From Sphagnum compactum (lineage: Eukaryota > Bryophyta > Sphagnopsida > Sphagnales): a DNA stretch of 64,000 bases. The translations under genes and the position numbers were made by a program. Each line of letters starts with the position of its first letter. The first letter of the stretch is position 1. Shown in pieces: positions 23,870 through 35,950 of this stretch. The notes under the pieces were generated by a model. The model was given only the letters and a program-made list of their open reading frames with translations. It searched no databases and was not told where the DNA came from. The stretch covers positions 11,493,863 to 11,557,862 of the forward strand of contig OZ234496.1 of assembly GCA_965153455.1 (NCBI GenBank). The letters are read 5' to 3'.

Positions 23870-26800
23870 AGATTCAACTTTCACAAAATTTGTCAAATCC
23901 TTATGCCATGAACAATTTAGGCGAGGACCATCATCCTAGTTCTTCACCATGTTGGTGATCCGATCTAAATTATCCACTTACAACCTACAACATTTCAAAT
24001 ATGTCAACACACTAGCAAGATCCAACACATGTTCAATTTCAATCTATGAGCTTAGAATTCTTAAAATCTATTTGGCAAGGAAACTAATGTTTGAAAACTG
24101 GCTTTCATGAATTCACCATCAAGTTAAGGGATCTACACATGTAATAAGAGTTACAAATAAGCTCTTGAATAAAAATAACTCCCCAATGAAAGTGCATGCA
24201 AAAACTTTTCCATACATTTGCCCACACGAATATATTATTATTATTTTCAATAGAGTCATTAAATCCAATAACAAATCTAGTAACTTCTACTGCACGTGTT
24301 TGGACAATAGGGTTTAGTACCTCAAAAAATCATTAGAAGAAGGATTATCACATTGACATCATACTCAGTAGCAAGACAAATACAAGCCTCACGACCCACA
24401 TAATTTTCCACGACCGTCAAAGATTTGAACCAAGGATCAAACTTAAAGGCAAATATATTGTGCACCTAATGTGAATTATAGGCATGCAAAAATTGCAAAA
24501 AAACTTTGATCAACTTAACAACTTTTATTTAAATGTTGTGTCGCAACCCCACTTTGAAGGAGTGTGAGGATGACATTCACATTCTCGAAATGGGGACTTG
24601 GGAGTCCTCCGGGGCTCCTGAAAATTCAGAGTTCGATTGCAAGGGTCAAAACACCTTGCCTTGAGGTGTTCTTTATACCGAAAAGGTCTTGAAGTGTAGA
24701 TGTTGAAAATGGCCTTGCATGAGCCATTCGGACATTTGAAGCACAAGTTATGGACAAAAGAAAGGCCGGGAGTCAAACTGGTAGTTTGACTCTCGACCAC
24801 TAAAAGTTGGGAATCGACCCGACCCCAGTGTGTGCAGGCAAAGTGCGACACACCGTTGGAAAGCTCTTGAGGAGAGATACAATTTTGCTTCAGAACTCAT
24901 CTCAATCGGAGGTCTGAGCAAGGAGTTATGAACTCCCAAAGTCCCGAGAGTCCAAATCGGGATAGTTTCAAGAATCCTCCTTGGGAGTCCCGAGAAAAAG
25001 AACCATTTGGATGTAGGTGTTGCGGAATAATGCAAAGAATACTATATGGGGGAAGGTGGTGGCTTCCCTCGAGTTCGGGCCGTGATGAGTTATGTGAGTC
25101 CAGGGTCGCCTGTGGCTTGTCCTAGCACTGAAAGTGCTTTTGAATGTGAACTAACTAACTTGTTGCTTGGATTGATGCAGGTTCGAGTAACTAAGTAAAG
25201 CTTGTCCCTCGCCCTAGTCTAATCCCGGAGCTTCAGCACGCCCCTCTACCCCCTTTTAGTGCTAGAAGCTGGGAGCGTGCACCAAGTTCCAAACAATTCC
25301 GCTGTTTGACTTCTTTGGACCCAACTTGGGTCTAACAAGGAACTTGGGAGCGCATCATGTTGTTTTGAAAGATGAGAAGCTCAACATTAAATGCATCCAA
25401 AGCATCAAGAACATCATTAACTTGTTCAACCTTAACTTCCAAAATTTGTGTCAAACTAATCCATGTATTGAAAGTATCAAATAATAACCAATGCCCTCAT
25501 GATTGGTTCATCACACAAATAATGACAATATTGTTCAAATGTTTGTGAGTGTTTATGCGATTGCCCATACGTCAGCCTTAAGAACCCTTGGTTACAAAAC
25601 AATTGTCTTCTACTACCCATAACATAAAAAAGTGGTTTCTTTCAATTCCAATTCCTTTTCAAACATGATTATTTTACTAATAAATCCTTTTTTCATTGGG
25701 GTTTTGAACTTCCAAGGTCACAATATCTTTTCAACACATGTCATCTCCTATTCTTGCCTTTCTTTTCCCACTCTTCATCCATGTGATTTTCTTTTGTAAG
25801 CTACCTTGGGCAACCTTCAAATTAACATGTTTTAAACCTACAGTCACTTTCTCATCATTAATATCACACTAGTAAGCTTTGAATACAATGTGACCAAGAC
25901 ATGCACCTTCATAAACCCATTAAAGTTTCAAAGGGCGACAATCAACAATGGGACCTAATGTTGTCACCATAGACATTAGGTTGATACCCTCATCTTTGAC
26001 AAAGGCAATCATATGATGCATTAAATTGTATGTTTCAAATAAAAAAATGCAATTAACCAACCATGGAAAACCCTATGGTCTCATGAACTTCAAATAAACC
26101 AATGGTAACATGTTGGGGATCCAAAAGTCATTCAAGTAAATCATTATGATGGCAAAGGTGTCCATGCCGCCTCTAGACATCTAAAGGTCAAAACTACCAA
26201 ACACAATTGTTGCCTCACCAAGCCTGAACAACAAGTGCAATCGCATGGTTTTTGTGACCATTGTAGGCAACAATCTTTCCACCAAAGGAACACGAAAAAG
26301 AAAAACAACACAAAAGCATTGGCATAAGATCAATCTTTGTAACCAAATATTTTCACAAATGAAAAGGGGCATGTACCTTTTATAAGACCAGGTCTTCAAG
26401 AAACTATTGTTGTGCCTCATCATATTTCTTATAAAAATTTGTAACACCAAAGTATGTCGTGATTGCAAATCCAAATAACCCATACTACTTTTTCCTAAGT
26501 TGTTGACTGTGACTTACATTAAGAAATTCCTCAGCAATGGCCAACTTTTATGAACAATCAACTTTGGATGCGTTGATTCAACATGGGTCTTCATGGGAGT
26601 GATCCCATAAAGCTTACTATGTTTGATAAAGCCTTTTTATAAAGCATATCGTTGGCACAAATCAAGAGCACCAACTTGCTCTATTCTACAAATAATGCAC
26701 CACAACATCTACAATTTTTCAACATCCATAAGTAAGTTGTCATTGACAACATAAAACCTTGAAAAATTAAAGTTTGACTATGTGGCTTCCAAGTTGTAGC

Positions 26801-27050
26801 TTAAGTTCATATAATTGCAAGCACTTGAATCTCAACCTCATCAAAATATGAGGTAGCAGCAATAGAACCAACACCAATAAAACCATGCATATGCACACTC
26901 TAAACATCTGATGTTGGTGGTGTTCCATCAAATTTTCCACCACATGGAGAACCGATATGAACAATGAAGTCAACCAAATGCACATCATCATCTTTAGCCA
27001 TTGTTCGAGGTTGTAGAACAAAAACCTATGACCTAAACAACAAAGTGTCA
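23870..27050 (-). pseudogene. BED/hAT transposase pseudogene, split by a solo LTR
   Basis: On the minus strand a hAT transposase can be followed in order, with shifts and stops. A zinc-finger-like N-terminal part with YGITPMKTHVESTHPKLI lies near 26600. ENIWLQRLILCQC and LLPTMVTKTMRLHLLFRLGEA follow near 26360-26210. The core with IAFVKDEGINLMSMVTTLG and GACLGHIVFKA lies near 26010-25890. The solo LTR comes next. Then KFDPWFKSLTVVENYVGREA lies near 24420, and the C-terminal dimerisation region near 24080-23880 contains QILRILSSQIEIE, RCRLQVDNLDRITNMVKN in degraded form and GPRLNCS. The core has two stops in about 115 codons. It cannot be active. Terminal repeats were not found, so the limits are approximate. 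Confidence 0.7.
24534..25386. mobile_element. solo LTR (853 bp) inserted in the hAT pseudogene
   Basis: The block starts TGTTGTGTCGC and ends GCTCAACA, giving TGTTG...CAACA termini typical of LTRs. It is flanked by TTAAA on both sides (24529-24533 and 25387-25391), a 5-bp target-site duplication. Base composition is markedly more GC-rich than the surrounding pseudogene, and hAT coding sequence resumes on both sides. No internal retrotransposon region or second LTR is present, so recombination between LTRs is the likely origin. I cannot tell Copia from Gypsy. Confidence 0.7.
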
Positions 27051-27329
27051 AAAATTTAATTTAGGGCATGGCATGGAAGCTTACTTGAGTTTGAAAAAAT
27101 GCATGGACGTGGAACAAATAATGCAAGACACATGGAGCCCATAAGAAGAAAAAAACAATCAAATTCAAAAGGTTGAATTTGAAGACTTACCTTGTTGGTT
27201 GATGTAAAGGCATTGTTACACAACGTGTTTGAATTTCCACTAAGATTACAAATGCTCGAGTTGAAAGAGTGTTTCAATGAGTATAACAACCATGCCAACT
27301 ACAACAATGAACCAACACTAAAAATCACA

Positions 27330-27895
27330 ATGAGCAAGGAAAGGAAAGAGGACATAGTTCACCCATCATTCACATGCCCACACCTCTCCCATAGATGCTA
27401 AAGACTTGAAATTCAAAAATGTTTATCAAGGAAATTCACAAAAGAAGAAAGGAGAGAGGATACATGTGCACTCAAAACACTACCAAAAATTACGAAGAGA
27501 GGAAAAAAGACACAAGTTTCCCAACATTCACACATTCACACCTCACACTTAGATGCTCAAAATTTGAAACTCAGAACGTTCAACAAGGAAAGTCACAAAG
27601 GAGAAAAGAAAAGAGAGAAGACACATTGTGCATTCAATGCATTGTCAAAAGTCACAAGGAGCAAGAAGAGGAGAGCGACCGTGCTTCACATTCAAGCTTT
27701 GTCACAAAATGTTAAACTTTAGAGTCGAAAGTCGGAAGGAGCAAGTAAAGCAAAGAGGACATGCACTTCACACTCAAGCTTTGTTGCAAAATGTTAAACC
27801 CTAAAGCCAAAAATCACAAGGAATAAGCATGAAAGGATAGCTCAGATGCACTTCACATTCAAAGCTTCGCCACAAAATGCTAAACCTTCAACCCC
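27330..27895. repeat. diverged tandem repeat, period about 80 bp in its right part
   Basis: Three units between about 27640 and 27895 each contain TCACAAGGAGCAAG..., CTTCACATTCAAGCTTTG and CACAAAATGTTAAAC, with variants. Related, more diverged phrases (ACATTCACACCTC..., AAAGAAGAAAGGAGAG) extend the array leftwards to about 27330. No coding function is seen. Confidence 0.5.
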
Positions 27896-29400
27896 ATGAG
27901 CTCCATCTCCATCCAACAATTTAATCCTAAACCTTAACCAATTATGTGATGGAATGCCCTAGATATGCAAATGCATATTCTTCATACTATGCATATTCAA
28001 GCATATCCGGCAACGCATGAGTGCCCGGATGTGCATACTAGTAATCACACATCATGCCCATATATGCATGAGCATCGGTTACTTACTGCATGAGCACATT
28101 ATGCTGGATACATACAAGGTGAACTGGACTCGACCATCAAAACCTTGTCATAGGCCCATTATTTTGGAAATGCTCCACCCCGTGGGCTTTAACACCACAC
28201 TTACATTCTATGCAGGATTTCCTGTCTTTTCCTCCCCTCACAAGTCAGTGCTAGTTTTTGACAAAGGGGCTGCATGCTGCATCTCCTCATTGGTTGAGCA
28301 GGATTTTAATCCTTCAATTTATTGGCTACCATTTTTGTCCCACTCTAATGCCAGGGGCACTAATTGGGGTTCATTCTATTCATAAAATTGGCTGCCACTA
28401 TTTTTGGCCTGGACTAATAGCCCCTCCTAAAAACACCCTACCTATTGGGTTGGTTCAGTTTAAGCCTCAAGGGACACTCACTCCCTAGAACTGCAAAACA
28501 ATGGGTTGCCGAAAAATGGCTTCTTTTTTGCATTAGCCGACAGCTGCTGCTTCTGTCTACAAAAGCACTTGTGATTGATTTGTTGGCTAGTCGGCATGGA
28601 CAGGTAACTTTAATTAGTTTTTGGCTTGCTCTTGTGGAATGTAAGGAGACTTCATTTTGTCCACTGTGGGGATTCAACTTCTGGACCAGAATCCAACAAC
28701 CCAAATCAAATTGCAACTCCATGTTTCATGGAAGATAGGGTATGGGCAACGTCAAACACATGTTTGCCGAGTAGCAGTTAATTAATTTTCAAGATTCCAT
28801 GCCATATTGAAACTAGAATAATACTCGTAAGTTCCAAGAGATTCTCTATTTTCCTTATACACAAATTTTTTTGTTGTTTCAAAAATTTAAGTATGTTTTT
28901 TGAAAATTAGATTTCAATTTTTCTTACAAATAATATATAATTAGTGTCCAAGCTGCCAAGGTACTAAAGTCTCCTTAAAAGTGTTTCATGAGTCTCCTTA
29001 GTGGGACTCAATAGTAGTTTTGCTTAATGCTTGGGCCCACTGGTCATTTCTGTGGAAACTTCGGTTTAGAACAACAAGTTGATCACATGGCAATTTGCAA
29101 ACAATAGAGTCATAAGTTTTATATTTTATTGACAGACCACGATTGTAAAATATGAAAAAATAGACAAAAATTGTTGGCCAGTTCTGGGTTTGCCTGAACC
29201 CTTTGACAGTCCCAGTTTAGGCAAATTCTTAATGTAATCATGAACCTTTGATTCGGGACTTTTGTTTTGTCCAAAATTTTTTTAAAAAAAAACTCATTGG
29301 TTCAGTTTTTGGTCTAGATTTTGGGGCTTCCAGTTAGTTAGTTTTCAGGTTTCACAATTTGGAAATGAGTTGGAACATGTGGTTCTGGGGCTATAATTAC
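27896..29400. other. intergenic block with a GC-richer patch (28010-28750)
   Basis: The 28.0-28.75 kb patch is less AT-rich than its flanks and contains open frames of 122, 97 and 94 codons on both strands. None resembles a known family, and the composition change more probably marks an inserted unknown repeat. Confidence 0.3.
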
Positions 29401-29760
29401 AATGACATTTAGTTCCCTAGCTAACCATGGTAGTTAGCTCAGTTGCTTTTTTGTTTTCTACCTACTTATTACTAACAACCCACAAGCGGGTTGTTAGTAG
29501 GTAGGTAATAAAAACAGCCCTTACCTATGTATAAACCATCTACTTACTTACCTAGTAATTACCTATTTTCCTACCTATCTATGTATATATGATGACCTAT
29601 TTCTTACAAAATTGGTTACCAAGGTGAAACCAAATATTAACTCAGTTGAGGTTCATCCACAACTGAATAAAACTGAGTAGTAAGAAGGGGATGCATCCAG
29701 TGGGATGGTGCAATAGTGGGTGCTGTGGCACGATTGAAGCAACCTAAAAGAGTTTGGGAT
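29400..29760. repeat. GGTA-rich dispersed repeat, copy A
   Basis: It runs from AGCTAACCATGG through a hairpin (ACTAACAACCC, loop, GGGTTGTTAGT at 29471-29498), TACC/GGTA repeats and TTAACTCAGTTGAGGTTCAT. The same order occurs inverted at about 33290-33600. Confidence 0.65.
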
Positions 29761-30224
29761 TTTTACTATGGTACCAGTGTACGTGTTGGTTCACCATGGC
29801 AGCCCAAATTGAGATCACTTTTACAAATAACTTTACTGTGGCCTCCAAAATCACTAGGAAATTTCTGGCACTGCTTTTATGTGCTCCTTTAGATTGGGGC
29901 ACATGGCTCCAGCAATGGGGAGCACATGGAGCACACTATGAAAGCTTACCTTCACCCACAAATCATCACTCTCATACTCCTACAATTCTCCACATTTTGT
30001 GATGGTACCCACCTATTTTATGGTATATTATTATTAGGTACTCAGCTTCCAGGTTCCATGCTTTTCTTTGGCCCCCACCCCCTTTCTTTTTTGGGGATCT
30101 TGGGTAACTTTTTTGGGATTTGAATTCATGGACTTTGTTTTATTCTCTTTTAGGTGTCCTGAGTTAGCCATCCTTTTTTTTTCCAATGGTGATGTATTGC
30201 CAAAATGCAAATTCAAAAATAAAA

Positions 30225-30460
30225 ATTCAAAAAAGTGAGTTTTTGAGGTTCTCAGTCGCCAGAAGTAAGGAAAAAAGGGGTAAAAAAATATCGCCATATT
30301 CATACAATTGGTTTTCAGTTTGTAACCAGAAAATGTAGAAGGTTGATTAAAAGATTAGAACTTTTATTTCTTTGTTTATAGTCAGAATTGGCTAAATCTT
30401 CAATAGGGATGATCACAATTTCTTATACATCTTTCCTATGGATGATCGTCACTTTGGCTG
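30225..30460. repeat. dispersed repeat, second family, copy 1
   Basis: Shares GAGTTTTTGAGGTTCTCAGTCGCCA, an interior with TTTTATTTCTTTGTTTATAG, AATTGGCTAAATCTTC and GTCACTTTGGCT with bases 43955-44165, in the same order and orientation. Confidence 0.5.
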
Positions 30461-31617
30461 CAAACAAAAATCCCTCAACAAAACACTAGTCCTAACTGCT
30501 GATTATTCCAATGAGGTCCCAGTTCTTGAACAAGAAGAAAAACCCTTTTTATATATAAAAGCAAATAAAAGCTCAACAACACATGGCACAAAAGAACATA
30601 ACAATCAGGACACCACTAATATGCTAATCAAATAGAAGAAAATGAACTCCGTGATTGCTGGTAATTGGGCTTGATCTAAAGATTAAATTAGTACTGTAAT
30701 TGCCATTTGCATCTCTGACTTCAAGTGACCTATTCTTCACTCTTGCTACCCTTTCATCAATAGCTAGTCTGGAATCCGGGATTCTAGCTGTAGTGAGTGC
30801 TGACTCCTGACCCACAAGAGATATCTTTCAGTTTGTAATAGTGTGGGTGGGTTCAGAGCTAGCTATGTTGGTGATGTGCCATTCTTTAGTCCCTAGTTAT
30901 TAGTTTGCTTTCTTTGTGGAAAAGGGCAAGGGAGCAGAAAGTCCTGTGAAATGCCACAATCAATGGAACACACAAGCTGTCAAGCTGAAGGAGTAAGCGA
31001 CCTCCTGTTAGGAATGATCTCGCTGACAGCAGCAATCATGAAAGCTTTCTTCACACCTCCAAATCATTTTGAGGGAGGGAGGGAGGGACTTTAGGATGGG
31101 GAGTGGAGATGGAGAAAGCAGAAAACATGGAGGAGGGACAGGCAGGAAAGGCAAAGAAAAAGAAAAGAGCTTGTTAAATGAATGAGAATAGACAGCATGG
31201 ATGAACCTCAACAATGAAGAAGAAGTATCCTTGAATGAAACCATTATGGTTCATGGATCTATACAGATTGCAGGGTTGGGATGATGAAACAACATTTTGA
31301 TGAATCTATTCGCATGAATGAAGTCATCCATGATCAAGAGCAGAAATGGTTGTTAGGGTTTGCCAGAAACAGCCACTAGGTACACATAATCTCCTAAAGA
31401 ACATTACCCCTTTTCAGCAGGCATTTTTTCTGGGGAAAGCGCCTCAAATAGCGTCGGGGTAGTCAAGCCCTAGGATACCTACTACCTAGACTCATCAGCA
31501 TAGCATTTAGTGATTTAGTTGTTATCCTGGGCCACTAAGGATTTTTACCCAAGGCTAGCTAGGTCTGTGACGATGCATGATCATTTTGGTGTTCCATGTA
31601 AGGTAAGGCCTTCGGCT

Positions 31618-31681
31618 GAGGGCATTCTTGAAACAAACCAAAATGTGAGCTAAGAAAGGCTCACATTTTATAAATGCCCTC
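31618..31681. other. nested fold-back hairpin
   Basis: The outer arms GAGGGCATT (31618-31626) and AATGCCCTC (31673-31681) enclose perfect inner arms AAAATGTGAGC (31640-31650) and GCTCACATTTT (31659-31669) with an 8-nt loop. It could be a MITE remnant or a structured RNA. Nothing shows transcription. Confidence 0.5.
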
Positions 31682-32885
31682 ATGCATGGCGTTCCTTGAA
31701 GGAAAATCATGTTTTAAATTTGAATCGTGACATGAATTACATAACAATGACAATATAAAACAAAATGTGCATCTGAAAACTGAAATGTGCTTTTGAAAAC
31801 CAAACATGATTTCACATTTGAGGAGACATTATTATCAAATATAATGTACCATGCTTCATAAGTTAAAAATCTAATCCAAGACTTTACATATATATAAAAG
31901 ACATCTCTCTCTCTCCAGTAGGTGGTTGTGATCACAGATTCTATGATCACAGCAGTTTTTCATTATGTTTTCCTAGACAGTTGTGCTTACAGTGGTCTCA
32001 CAACTTTACTAATCAAGCATTGACCAGTTGCACCAGCCAATTGCATCAGCTCTGAGTGAAACTGTGAGTCACCATAAAATTACATCTATCTTTTCTTCAT
32101 GAGAACATGTGTTCCCCAGAGTTCCTAACACGATTGATCACATATTTTGGATTCATTTGCAGCTGTCCACTGAAAAGCGCCTATTGACATCAGGAAACAA
32201 GGCCCTATGTTAAGGGCTTCCAGAGACTTTGTGATCACAAGAGCCTAATGAAAAGAGCTTCTAACTATGATCATAACTCCTCCACCCACACCCCTCTTTC
32301 ACGCCCTCATTCTCAATTCCTACTCCTAGTAGGCCCACCGTCATTGCCTATTCCCCGCACTGTCAACAATATTATTTACTACCCATGATGACTTACTTCT
32401 TCTTAATGAATTGTAAATGCCGAGGCAGTGTGAGGTCTAATATCGTCCCTTGAATTTGCGGTTCCTGCAGAGGATTTAAGAATTCACTGCAGTGGTTTCA
32501 TTCATTGCTGGAACAAGACATAGCAGGCCATCATGAGTTCTTGTCTGCCCAGTACTGTATAATTTCATATGACGTGAGAACTCGCCAGAAACGAGGTACA
32601 CAAAAAAGACTAACAGTGTGATTCTTTTGACCAGACCAGGACCGCATCTTCTCTTCCTTTCCTCCACACGAAACAATACTTAAGTGACTCAGAGGCAGCG
32701 GCAACAGCAAAGAGCGTCTCGTCAATCACATGCACGATCCTGTAGAGGGGTTCTTTACGGAGTCTGCTGTGTTGAGTAAACTGCAAGTGCAAAGTACATA
32801 AGAAATAGCTCATGTGTTTGCTCAGCAGCAACCCATAAGAAACCATAACTTTCACATGAGCTATTAATAGAGCTATCCAGAAAGT

Positions 32886-33260
32886 CACCCTGTCTTTGGG
32901 TCCTAGTTTGACCCTCTAATCCCATGTTCCATCCTCAATTGGTGTGTCTCCATCAAATGAGCGAAATTGGGTACTGTTTCATGGAACTGGGTATCGGCTG
33001 GTTTGCAGGATTCATGAAACTGGGTATCAGATTAAAAGATTTGCAGGATCTTATTCAGATAAGGCTCAGGCTCCATTTCATAAAGAATATGAGGAATCCA
33101 AAACTGGGTGCGAGGGTGGGGCGGGGGCGTGAAATTTCTCTGAGGAACAATATGGTTTACAAAAACTAGTTTGGTCCTCTTCATTTTCTCCTCTGTATTG
33201 TTTTCATCCCAGTTTTGGCTAAACTGGGACCCAATAATTCCACCAGTTTGATGTAGGTGG
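32886..33260. repeat. dispersed repeat, third family, copy 1
   Basis: Begins GTCCTAGTTTGACC and continues through TTCCATCCTCAATTGG, AACTGGGTATC, TTTGCAGGA, AAGAATATGAG, AATCCAAAACTGGG, TTGGTCC and TTTTCATCCCAG to AACTGGGACC. The same phrases in the same order occur at 43205-43570. The repeated AACTGGG words suggest an internal short repeat. Confidence 0.65.
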
Positions 33261-33289
33261 GGTACCACAATAAGGATAACATAACGGCC

Positions 33290-33600
33290 ACATTGAACCA
33301 GCACCCACCAGCACACCATCCACTGGATGCCCCTTATTTCTCAGTTGTGAATGAACCTCAACTGAGTTAATATTTGGTTTCACCCTTGGTAACTAATTCC
33401 GTTGAAATAGGTCTTGTATATAGGTAGAAAAATAGGTAACTACTAAGTAAGTAGATGGTTTATACATAGGTAAGGGCTGTTTTTTACTACTTACTTACTA
33501 ACAACCTGCTTGTGGGTTGCCAGTAAGTAGGTAGGAAAAATAAGCAACCAAGCTAACCACCATGGTTAGCTAAGGAGCTGGAACCCAACAGAAAACTGTT
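33290..33600. repeat. GGTA-rich dispersed repeat, copy B (inverted relative to copy A)
   Basis: Reverse complement of copy A: ATGAACCTCAACTGAGTTAA, GGTAGAAAAATAGGTAAC, GTAAGTAGATGGTTTATACA, TACTAACAACC..., and CCATGGTTAGCTAAGG. Together the two copies are arms of an imperfect inverted repeat about 4.2 kb across. Confidence 0.65.
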
Positions 33601-35574
33601 TCCTGACCACTTACCATCCATCCTTCACAGTGCGCTGGTGGGTGCTGGTTCACTGTGGCCAAGGATAACACTTTTTACATACATACGTACGTACATACGT
33701 ATTACATACTTGTCCACACTTTTCTCAATTCTCATCATGGTTAGTTGCTCATTGCCTTGTAGCTAATTGGGTCAATGGGGTTACGGTTATTCTCTCAACC
33801 AATACCGCAAAAGCTCTCTCACATGCTTTCTCCATTTTGATTCCTCCCTATTCTCGTCTTTTTACTTGTAGTATGTGGGACATAGTGTTGTTGTAGGGAA
33901 TGTGAGTGTTATCTAGTTAGTGCTTCCCTCATGTGCTTACTAAAGTAAGCAATGCTCTCATCAACAGATGACATCATGGGTGGTTATGAAAACGGTCATC
34001 CTCTTCAACTTTTTAGCTGCTTTATTTTTGGGGGGGGGGTTTTTTTGGTGGGGAAAAAGGAAGCGGTTGGTCCTTGTTTGTTTTTGCTCATTGGCTTCTG
34101 CTATTCGTTGTCTAGTTGTTAGCAGTTAATGTGATGAAAACCTTCTGCCAATCATAAATAAACCAGAGCACCCAAAAAAAGGGGGAATACAAGGAACAAA
34201 ATGGGAAGGACCCACATCAGAAGACAAAAGAACCAACTAAGAGGGCGAACCACAAGGGGAACATCAAGTTCCCCAAACCCCTCCTGTCCTGAGGAGCATA
34301 TTAAATAAGGGAAGGGGAAGTTAATGTCCATAGTATGGACTCTACAACACCCGAGTAGGTGGAGTTGTCATTTTGTTAGGTGATAACCAGTTTTTCTGGG
34401 GCTTGTTCTAAACCCCTTTTTGATCATCAATTCATATTTCAGGCTCCTTCATTAATCCTAGATTTGTATGAAAATTAACATCAAATATAAATAAAACCTG
34501 TAAATGGTTGCCTATCTCACTCAGGAAAACACTTCTAAAACTTGCTTGAACAAGGCCCACTTTTACACTAAGAGTCACTTAGGGCCGAGAAAACTTGGAG
34601 CCAACCTTGAGCATTTTGGGCTTGTTGTTTAGCCCCAAGTTACTAATAAATGCTAGAAGATTGACATCATGATATTAATAAATAAATGCTGGAACATTGG
34701 CCCCAAGGGTTGTAAATTTGGTTCCATGGTATCCTTTTTTTCAGCCTGGGGGGGCCAATACAAGGCCCTAAAGTTCTGCATTTATTAGTAACTTGGGGTA
34801 GATTGAAAAGATTTTTTTCTATTTCAGCCTTGACTCCTATTGTAACGCCCTTGGGGGCTGATTTCAACTTTTGCACCAATAGGAATGCTTGATTTTGAGT
34901 TGAACATTGGCCTCGACTCGTTGTGTAAAGTGAGCCTAAAACACAAAAAATCAATTATGTGTAGGATATAAGGATCTAGAACAGGGCTACTTCAAGAAGG
35001 AGGGCCTTAGTGTTGGTCCCTCATTCTCAGAACTGTCATATTTGAGGTCCTTACCCAATCCAAAAAAACTGTTAGAATTTTCCTCATAAAAGGGATGGTT
35101 GTAATGTTGTTTGAAAGAAGATGAGGCAGCTCGAGCATAAGGTTCATTGTTTTGTTGGAACTTTATGTCCAACTTATGTCCTTGATCACTCCACTTTCTT
35201 TTCCTCTTTGTAGCAATGTTTTCTTGGAATAAAGTTCTTTGAATTTACAAAAGACATGGGAAAAAACGTAGGGGTCCCATATATTGGTTGTTGGGTAAAT
35301 TTATAATTTAATTAATTTAATTATAATATTTTTAATGAAAATAAAGATATAATTAATGTAGCTTATGTGTTAATCCACAATATATAAATATAAATATAAC
35401 ATATGTATTAAACTTTGTACATATTAGTTGTAAATAAATTTAATTAATAGGTTAGTAAGCAAATTAGTACTAGTAAATGAACTTGTAATCAGATGTCGAG
35501 GAAAGTGAATTGAAGAATCCTTTCATACCATTGATAGTTGAATTATTTTGAAAAAACTTACACTTTAAAGATTA
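33601..35574. other. intergenic DNA
   Basis: No gene recognised. ACATACATACGTACGTACATACGTAT (as short overlapping words near 33678) is a palindromic TACG/CATA microsatellite. A G-run followed by T lies near 34030. Confidence 0.4.
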
Positions 35575-35950
35575 TTTTGTTGTGCCTCCTCCCAATTACT
35601 TAGTTGAATGATATGTTAAATATATATGGTATGTCAGAAAAACAATGATAATATCACATGATCTTACCATCATTTTCAACTACATTTTCATCACTCTTCA
35701 CACCTTCAAATACAAAAATTTAGAAATTTAAATAAATATCAAATATCAAAATTTGATGCAAATAAAAAATTATAAACAAATTTGGGGTGGCTAAAATATG
35801 TGCATATTAGAAAATTAAATAATAATACAATGAGGACAAATAAGAATTGATAATTTTTAAATTCATATAATTGTACAACATTGATACCAACCTCTTTTGA
35901 TGCAACTAAAGTGCTTTCACCTCACATGGTAATGTATGGTTGTGACCTTA
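35575..35950. repeat. dispersed repeat, fourth family, copy 1
   Basis: Shares TATGTTAAATATATATGGTATGT, TTCATCACTCTTCACACCTTCAA, AAATATCAAAATTTGA and TGCATATTA...AATAATA, in order, with 42045-42360. Strongly diverged. Confidence 0.45.

Larger units (their letters stand above)
29761..32885. other. intergenic DNA between inverted repeat copies
   Basis: No gene recognised. It contains the repeat at 30225-30460, a fold-back at 31618-31681, a (GGGA)n patch near 31074-31086 and a (CT)n run near 31906. Short open frames on both strands look like chance. Confidence 0.4.

Noticed and set aside
24534-25336. LTR ending at TCTAACA (25336)
   Set aside because: The next five bases (AGGAA) do not match the left flank, whereas ending at CAACA (25386) gives TTAAA on both sides and TGTTG/CAACA termini.
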